NCBI GenBank assembly: GCA_016748015.1
Contig: JAAOMT010000233.1
Location: 119,788 to 183,787 of the forward strand
Length of the DNA stretch: 64,000 nucleotides
From: Geosiphon pyriformis
Lineage: Eukaryota; Glomeromycota; Glomeromycetes; Archaeosporales; Geosiphonaceae
Reading direction: 5' to 3'
Part shown: piece after piece, positions 56,663 through 64,000 of the stretch
Numbering within the stretch: position 1 is the first letter of the stretch
Layout of the letters: every line of letters starts with the position of its first letter
Notes under the pieces: model-generated
The model's input: only the letters and a program-made list of their open reading frames with translations
What the model was told of the DNA's origin: nothing
Databases searched by the model: none
Made by a program: the position numbers and the translations under genes

Positions 56663-58970
56663 CCTAAGAAAAACCAAGTTCTTTTTAACTTTAGACTTGG
56701 AAAGCAGATACTAACAAGTTGAAATAGATTTTAAAAACCACTCCAAAACAGCTTTTATCATTTAAAAAAAAACTATAAGTTTAATATTATGTCTTTTTAA
56801 CTTTATAATATATTAATAACATTCCAAAAATTTATGGGTGTTGTTTATAAAAAACTTCTATGATAATTAGTAATTGTTTATTTTAATAATACTAATATAT
56901 ACTCTTCAAGTTTCAAAGCTTATTTGATTCATCTACAAAAAAGTTTTTCAACAATTATGAAAAACAGAATTAAAATTAAACATTAAAAAATATTATTTTG
57001 AAAAAATGAGTTTGATCTTTTTTGGATACATAGTCAGCAAAAATGGAATTCAATCCAACTTAAAAATAATTAGTACTGTTAAAAACTTTCAAGTTTTTCA
57101 AAATACTATAGAATTAAGAAAATTTATAGAATTAATCTCTTATTACCAAAAGTTTATTAAAAATTTTTTTGAAATTGCCAAACAACTCAATTATTTAACA
57201 AATAAAGATATTAAATATTAATAGACTCAAGCTTAACAACAAACATTCAATACTTTTAAAGAAAAATTTATTATAGCTCCAATTTTTGCTTATTCAAATT
57301 TTAGCAAAAGATTCTAGTTAGCCACCAATGCATCACATACAGCTTTTGGTGCAATTTTATTACAATTAGATAACAATAACAATGAATAAATAATTGTATA
57401 TGTTAGTAAAATACTTAAGTCAACAAAACTTAAATATGGCTCAATTAAATTAAAAGCAGCAGCTATTATCTGAGCTCTTAAATACTTTCAACAATACTTT
57501 CAAAATGAATCTTAATTTAATATTATCACAGATAATATTAAATTTAAATAGCTTAATAAAAAAAGTTCAGAATTCAGTTCAAAGCAATCTTAATAAACTG
57601 GTTTTCTAGCCAATTACAAATACATTATACATTACAAACCAAGAAAATTACACCCAAATGTTGATAGTTTTTTCAAAATAAGGCAAAATTAAGACTTATA
57701 TTAGTAATCTAATAACTTAACAAAAAAATTAGTAATAAAACAATAGATACCAAAAATTACAACAATATCAAAAACTATTTAAAAACTCTTAATATATTAA
57801 AAAATTGGTCTTCAGTTAAAAAACACTGATTACAAAACCAAGTAAAACAATACTTTATTCATTATAACAGAATCTATTACTAAAATTACAAAAACTCAAC
57901 AAATTTATTTAGATTAGTCTAACAAAATAAAAAAAACTATCTTATATAACATATATACAGATTTGTGATTAGTATATTTAAAAAAAATAGTACAATTTTT
58001 TAACAGAGTTAGTATCAATTTAGTTAGATCACTACTCATTATAATTCAAAAAAACTGTTATATTGCAGTTGTAGTAAATTATTTTATCAAATAGCTCAAA
58101 GTTAAAGTTATTTAAAAAACAGATGTAAAATCAGTAGCAAATTTCATTTATAAAGACATTATTATAAATATAGATGCCCAATTGAATTTTTATTTAATCA
58201 AAAAACACACTTTGTAAACAACTTAATACAAAAAATTTGTGAACAATTAAAAGTTAAAAAACTCTTATTATTATATTATTACCTCCAAACAAATAGATTA
58301 ATAGAATATTTTAACTAAATATTATGTGAATTACTAGCCAAAATCTCAACCAATTTTGAGCAAAAATAAAATATCTTTATTTTATTAGTGTTACTAATAT
58401 ATAAAACACTAAAACAAGATACTATAAAACACATACTATTTGACTTTACATATAGAAAAACAGCAATATTATCAATTAATTTTACAGTAAAAACATACCT
58501 AATACAATCAATTAATAAAAAAAACTTTCAAAAAACACTCTAATAAAGAGCTTACATCTTTTTTAATATGTTGAAAAAAAAAAGACAAATAGCAGCAATT
58601 CATATTAAACATTTTTAAGCTCAATAAAAAAACAGCATGATATCAAATTGACATTAGTTATCAACGAATTTAAAGTTAGAAACAAAGTTTTCTTACATAA
58701 AACTAAGGCTAAAAAACAATAGAATAGAAAATTTGAACATAAATAAGACAGATTATTTTATATTTACAAAATTTTAGGCAATAGATTAAACAAGTTAAGA
58801 CTTGATAACAAAGTTCTAGTCAAAGTTGCACATAGAGATTGATTGAAGCACTGTTATTCCAAAAACAATTCTAAATCATTAATTCTACAAATTAGTACAC
58901 ATTCTCTTTTAATTAATTTTGAAGATATTTTCTAAAATTTAGAATTAATAGTTGTAATAAAACAATAACC
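56663..58970 (+). pseudogene. pol: A-old RT, RNase H and integrase, main part
   Basis: Collinear with A-young 31302-33480. RT box YFNN at 56879-56890 (both D lost). The open piece 57006-57221 (LIFFGYIVSKNGIQ...) is the RT connection. RNase H is at about 57260-57690, integrase at 57760-58960: VSINLVRSL (D to N), FLFNQKTHF (D to N), NRLIEYFN (E kept). It also supplies the integrase C-terminal domain missing from A-young (58430-58951). Dense stops. Confidence 0.85.
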
Positions 58971-59169
58971 AAAGCTGAATATTTAATTTATTTTATCAGG
59001 ATTTTTTTTAAAATAATACAGAAACATTAAACAAAAATAAAAAATAACCACCAGAAAATATCCATACCAAAAATATATAAAACTCTTATACCAAAAATAA
59101 TTTCTTTCTTATTTTTTGTTTTTACAAATTTATTTAATTTTCATTTAACTTTATAATACTTATTTTATA

Positions 59170-59856
59170 AAACATTCAACAAATACTCTAAAAATTAATG
59201 TTAGCTTTAAAAACACTCCCAGACTTATTTATAACAGTCAATAGAAGTCAAATTAATTACATTCAAAAAAAAACTACAGCTCTAATAGTAAATAATTCTC
59301 AGAAATATTATTTTTATAGAAGAAACACAAAAAATTATTCTGGAAGTTAATTACCAGAACTTTTGAAGCAAGCTTTGAAAAAAAACTTATTATTTACACC
59401 CATTGACATTTTTTTAAATGCCACAATATAACAAAAACTTCAAATATGTCTTAATAAAAACAGTAAATATACCCTAGTTATAATATTTTCAAATTGGAAA
59501 AACACTTTACCAATAAAAACTGGAACTCAAAACAACCAATCTCACTTCTAAAGTAATACAAAAATGAATACACAACAAATTCAAGACAACAGCTGGACTA
59601 ACAAATGTTTGTTATAGATTTAGAGCAGTTTTTAAACTCCATAACTTATTTAATACTTGTGAAAACGTTTTACAAATTCAATATTTTAACCAATGAAGAT
59701 TCAATATATTGGCAAGCTTACAGAACTGAAATTTTAACAATTTTCAGACCAAATTACTTCAATAATCTTGGATCACTATCTCGAAATCACAAATAGTGCT
59801 TGGCTTTAATGAAGCTCAGTTTTAAGAAGAAGATTATGTTATTAATAAAATTTTAA
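59170..59856 (+). pseudogene. A-old ORF3, broken
   Basis: Nucleotide-level match to A-young ORF3 along its length, ending in the LTR in the same way. Several stops and small indels. The open piece 59605-59796 lies in another frame and is not the protein. Confidence 0.75.
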
Positions 59857-60808
59857 CTATTAAATTAGCAGGCAATTACTTCTATAATTCCTATTATTAA
59901 TTAGCATATATTAATATTGTTTCAATTATTACTTATTATTTAATTAAATTATTAAATATCACTATTTAATTAATAAACCGATTTGTACAATAGAAATTAA
60001 GATAATCAAATGACACAATACTTCGAACTATGTAATATCTAAGAATTGGCCAAAATTTGTAGAAATTTACTGAAATAATGAGTAATTTATTAAAATAGTT
60101 AATAATGCAATGAAATAATTTGTAGGTTATTGAAATATATTTTTAGTTCATCGAAATAATAGCAAAGAGTAAAGTTTAAGTTTATAGACTAGTACTATAA
60201 CAAATTGTATAAAAAAAGAGATTTTCTCTTTGAGAAAATATATCTTACTTAAAATTATCTCATTTAAATTTACTTTTAGTTAAAAACAATCGAAATAAAA
60301 ATCATACTTTAAAAAAACCAATTTTTTAATTAATTGCACTTGAAATTTCCCAAAAACCCAACTAATGTTTGAAATTGATTAGCTACCAATTTCAGTAAAC
60401 TGTTAGTGATTTCAGGTCTGAACCAAAAACGATTCTCTTTACAAAATCTCATTTTTTTTACATTTCTTTTATTTTTTTTTATTTTTATTATTATAATTAT
60501 TAGGATAGTCTACAGATGAGTTTTCTGTAAAAAAGTTAACTTTTACAGCAAAATAACTACACATTTTTAGTAAGCTTCTAGATAAACAATTCTTGGAAAA
60601 GAGTTGACGTTTATTACAATGTAACTATACAAAATAACTGGCACAAAATTGGCCATTTTACTTATAAGCCTAATACTTCAAATTATCTTCTATAATTTGA
60701 AAATAAATTCAGTTATTAGAGATTCAATAGCTTTCAATAAACATGAATTAAAACAGCAAATGAACATTAATAACAATTAAAAAAAGAGACCAAAAATTTT
60801 TAATAATA
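59837..60808 (+). repeat. A-old 3' LTR (972 bp)
   Basis: From TGTTATTAATAAAATTTTAAC to TTTAATAATA, aligned with A-young (TGTTACCAGTAGAATTTTAGC to CTGGTAACA). The U3 repeats are still in place (about 60050-60160) but have lost their CpG sites (TTGGCCAAAAT, TTCATCGAAAT). More decayed than the other A LTRs on the plus strand. Confidence 0.9.
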
Positions 60809-62450
60809 GCACACATTAGCAAAAAGCCTTTAAAATTCTGAAGGAAAAATTAGTCACTGAATCAATTCTTATATAATTTAATCTAAATTAATCTTTTATT
60901 TTTTTCATTAATGCATCTGGTTTTAGATTTAGTGCTGTTTTTTTCCAAAAAGATAAAGATAGCAAAAAATATATTATAGCTTATGTTAACTAATTACTTT
61001 TTTTAGCAGAACAAAACTACTTAGTTACTAAACAAAAATGCTCAACAGTAGTATAAGCTACTAATTACTAGAATAAATATCTTTTTGATACCAAATTCTT
61101 GGTGGTAACAAATTATTAAGTTTTGGTTTGGTTGTGCAAAAAAAAAGCTGAAACACAAATAAATAATTTGCTGAATATTTTACTTGAATAAATTTAACTA
61201 TAATATATAATATTATAAAAAGTAAATTATCAAAACATTAATGCTTTCTTTAAACTTACTATTTAGTAATAATACAATTTTTACAACCAAACCAATTTAA
61301 TTATTAGTAACTTTTTCCTTAATCAAACACAATAATAAATTTAAACAACTATTTTGTCTTAATAAAATTTTTGGATAAAAAACAATACCTATCAAACTAT
61401 ACTTAACAACAAAGAAAACATTTGCAAAAACAATTCAGAAAACATTTGCTCATTATTATTTGTCTATCTTGGAAAAAGACATTGTTAATTACATTAAAAT
61501 CTGTAATACTTACCAGAAAAGAGAAAAAACCAATTGCAAAAAAATATTTATTCAATTTTTGTTGATCAACCATTTGACAGAATTGGTATAGATATTGTTA
61601 AATCTTTAATAATAACTTCTAATGACAACAAATATATTATTATAGCTACTAACTATCTTACAAAATAGATAGAAACAAAAGCTACTTCAGATTAAACAGC
61701 AATTTTCATAGCCAATTTTATTTATGAAGATATTATTTGTTACTATAAATGTTTAAAAAACTTTTATCTAATAAAAATGAACTTTTTTTAGTACACTAAT
61801 TAAAAAACTTTGTAGAAAAATAGAAATATATTATAAATCTTTTTATTATTATTATTTTTAAACAAATAGTTTAGTGAAAAATTTTAATATAATATTATAT
61901 AAAATCTTAACCAAAACTAGTAAAAAAACAAACTTATAGAACAAAGTATTATCTTTAACTTTGTTTGCTTATAGAATTGTAAATTATATTATAACAAATT
62001 ATAAATCTTTTTATTTGTTCTATAAATAAATAACAACTTTATCAATAAAATTAAACATTAAAACAATGCTCTTTAAAAAGATTACAATAAAGAATTATAA
62101 AGATATTTTGCAAAAAAAACTTGGTACTATTCTTAATTTATTGGTAGAAGCATAATTAATTGTCTTTAAAAAAATAAAACAGTTTTAAGAAAAGCTTAAA
62201 AAAAAACTTATAAAACATTTTTCTTAAATATTAGTAACTTAGCTTTAAAATACTGTTAAACAGAGATAATATTTATAATAATAAATTTTCTAGCTAATAA
62301 AAAGGACTTTTTATAGTTAACAAAGTTTTAAACAATGATTCTTATATTTTACAAGATTAATATAAAACAATCTTTAATAATTACCTTGTTTATAGTATAT
62401 AATTCAAAAAATATTACAAATAATCTAATTGGTTATCTATTATGATAATA
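60809..62450 (+). mobile_element. gypsy F fragment: RNase H and integrase
   Basis: Begins in RNase H right after the A-old LTR: QKAFKILKEKL, INASGFRFSAVFFQKDKDSKKYIIAYVN, then AEQNYLVTKQKC and FDTKFLVVTNY. The integrase follows: LEKDIVNYIKICNTYQKRE (zinc part), FDRIGIDIVKSL (first D kept) and NNKYIIIATNYLTKWIE-like sequence. C-terminal FKKITIKNYKDIL and KVLNNDSYILQD. The sequence differs from A to E. RT and everything upstream are missing, consistent with A-old inserting just before RNase H. Many stops. The 3' end is approximate. Confidence 0.72.
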
Positions 62451-62859
62451 CCAGCCTAAATGATCAACAAAAATTAAATATAAATAAATATATTATTTTA
62501 AAACAGAAATATTTTTAATTAACATAAACAATTATTTCTTGGACTAAAATATTCAAAATGCTTTTTATATTTTTTATAAGTATTAGACTAAAAACTATCT
62601 AAACACTACTTTGACAATTGAATAACAGATTACTATAACTAATAACAATAGAATACATACTGTTATTAGACCAAAAAAAACTACTACCAGAAAAAAAAAA
62701 TAGTAGTAAAATAGATAAATATATGCTTGAAAGCATAACAGCAAATATATTATTACTTTTTAATATACTTGAAAAAACAATTAAAAAAATTTTGTTCATA
62801 GACAAAAACTTAATTACCAGCAAAAAAATTGGTTTAATTTAACCAATTTATATTACAAA
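62451..62859. other. decayed stretch between F and the A fragment
   Basis: Probably the end of F followed by the junction to the next A fragment. The minus-strand frame 62599-62823 is A/T-biased and hydrophobic by composition, and I see no support for it as a gene. Confidence 0.35.
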
Positions 62860-63525
62860 ACTATTTTCAAACAAATAACAACAAAAATAATTTTAACAAC
62901 TAATTAGTATTTTATAATAACAATTAACAGTTATCAAGATACTTTTATATTTAATTCAGTTTCTTATAATGCCAAAAAACCAACATTTTATTATACTGTA
63001 TTCTTAGAAAATAAAATTACAGCATATTAATAAAACTTTTTCTATAATATCATAATTTTATTAGCAAAAATAGCTAAAAATACCAATATCTTAAACATAT
63101 TTCTATTTAAATTCAAAGCTAATAAATCACTTTTTTTACTTAATAATACAACTATTTTAAAATAAAAAACAATAATAGCAATATATACAAAGACTAAAGT
63201 TAAAAAAAAATCAATTTAATTAATTCTAAATAATAAATTAGCTGAAAATATTATCACTTATTAGCTTACACAAAAACTCAAGTGAAATATGAACTGTTCT
63301 GCTTAAACAATAATTATTATTGCTGATAGTATAAAAAAAATCTTAGTAAAAAAAATCTTTTACAATTAATGAAATTATTATTTTAGTTAAAGTACTAGTT
63401 ATAAATACATTTTAATACCAAGTTTTTGTTGTAAACAATTGACTTTTTAAAGCCAATGTTAATTTAGATTAAAAAACACAAGAACTAAAAATTTTATACC
63501 AAGAACAATACACTAAAGTACATAG
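62860..63525 (+). mobile_element. family A fragment (end of gag and protease)
   Basis: Aligned with A-young 28470-29125: FKANKSLFLLNNTTI, TIIAIYTKTKVKKKSI, LILNNKLAENIITY (triad N-N-K for DSR), a ITIADSIKK-like strand, and the end LKNTRTKNFIP in a shifted frame. Stops are frequent. No LTR adjoins. It may be part of another A copy continuing outside the window or a broken piece. Confidence 0.75.
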
Positions 63526-64000
63526 TATAGTCTTGGTTTGCTAAATAACTGGTAACATGTAAAAATAATATATATTTAGTTAAAATTTTTATAATTTAAT
63601 AATAAATATTATTTATTTCAAAATAGTTTTTAAAATTAATGAATCACAAATATATATAAAAATATTTGGATGGCTAATCACACGTAGTTTGTTGCGTGAT
63701 TCATAATAATTGCATTATAAGAAAATACTTGGTGATTGGATTACACCGAGTATGCAAAAAAATATACATTTTTTAATCCAATCTAAAAAAAACTAAAAAA
63801 CAGCCAATATTTAAATTCAATATGAACAAATATAAATATAATAATAATATAATTAAAAATTTATTAAAAGTATTAAAAATTTAATAAAAACAGCTTTTTA
63901 ATAATATAAAAAGTTTTATTTATATAATTAACTAAAATTTTAACAATTAAATCAACGATCAAGATAATATTTAAATTAATAGTTAATTTTAAAAATTAAA
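63526..64000. other. non-coding AT-rich end with a hairpin cluster
   Basis: No reading frame. At 63671-63785 it has a local increase in G/C, with three CpG sites and nested inverted repeats (see the next entry). The rest, to 64000, is A/T-rich with nothing recognised. Confidence 0.5.
63676..63783. repeat. nested inverted repeats
   Basis: Three possible stems. AATCAC(AC)G with CGTGATT (63676-63701). ATACTTGGTG (63725-63734) with CACCGAGTAT (63744-63753), 9 of 10 paired. GATTGGATTA (63734-63743) with TAATCCAATC (63774-63783), a perfect 10-bp pair. The last two exclude each other, because the loop of one is a stem arm of the other. It could be a transposon end or a transcript structure; no tRNA fold is evident. 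Confidence 0.55.

Larger units (their letters stand above)
21834..60808 (+). mobile_element. A-old: old family A gypsy element, split by three insertions
   Basis: Segments 21834-25685, 35285-35801, 56659-59836 and LTR 59837-60808 read as one family A element when the intervening elements are removed. The first break falls in the pol start: attagataatacatag joins agtaatatttttcaag, as in A-young 30769-30800. The second falls in RT: atgctggatg joins cctaagaaaa, as in A-young 31288-31305. The 5' LTR and gag start are missing, replaced by the B LTR fragment. Decay is heavy: RT reads YFNN and the integrase N-N-E. It lies in gypsy F, whose RNase H resumes at 60809. Confidence 0.85.

Noticed and set aside
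62599-62823. 74-codon hydrophobic minus-strand frame
   Set aside because: A/T-biased composition, no homologue in other copies, and it lies in a decayed junction.
63676-63783. tRNA or snoRNA gene
   Set aside because: No cloverleaf, no B-box and no paired acceptor stem of suitable spacing were found.

Overview
The window is a 64-kb nest of retrotransposons from a very AT-rich, CpG-poor eukaryotic genome. I see no host protein gene, rRNA or tRNA. The protein families fit an arbuscular mycorrhizal fungus (Glomeromycotina; Gigaspora- or Rhizophagus-like): Ty3/gypsy polyproteins with a dUTPase between protease and reverse transcriptase, plus a LINE with a C-terminal RNase H. The assignment rests on recalled family resemblance, not on a search. 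Families are named here A to F for convenience.

Layout. (1) 590-9716: family B element B1, plus strand, 5' LTR truncated. (2) 9717-10780: 5' end and LTR of a minus-strand family A element that B1 appears to interrupt. (3) About 10.8-14.4 kb: decayed minus-strand gypsy of another family, C. (4) 15.56-18.56 kb: decayed minus-strand LINE. (5) 18.58-19.44 kb: lone LTR of a B variant (B'). (6) 20.10-21.83 kb: minus-strand B LTR fragment split by a solo A LTR. (7) 21.83-60.81 kb: an old plus-strand A element (A-old), opened by a younger A element (A-young, 25686-35284) and by a minus-strand element D (35802-56658). D itself contains element E (45304-55425) and a solo B LTR (40293-41111). (8) 60.81-62.45 kb: RNase H and integrase remains of gypsy F, into which A-old seems to have inserted. 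(9) 62.86-63.53 kb: another A fragment. (10) 63.67-63.79 kb: a short hairpin cluster near the right edge.

The insertions resolve to the base. LTRs begin TGTTAY and end RTAACA, target duplications are 4 bp (CCAT, ATAG, ACAG, and decayed ATGT/ATAT and TTGG/TCAG), and the primer-binding site starts 2 nt after the LTR with TGGTGCT or TGGTGTT.

A-young is the best copy. It keeps its RT YLDD box, integrase D-D-E and all five dUTPase motifs, but carries 22 in-frame stops and one 1-nt frameshift. The assignable stops and the catalytic losses in the other copies (D to N, E to K, W/Q/R to stop) are C-to-T or G-to-A changes, and its two LTRs differ almost only by transitions. Most of these look like CpA-to-TpA and CpG deamination (RIP-like or methylcytosine decay).

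Two conserved parts of these elements have no function I recognise: a separate ORF after the integrase (ORF3, fully open in A-young and traceable in A-old, B1, D and E), and a Cys-rich domain between protease and dUTPase. These are the best candidates for something undescribed. Coordinates marked 'about' come from reading decayed sequence by eye.
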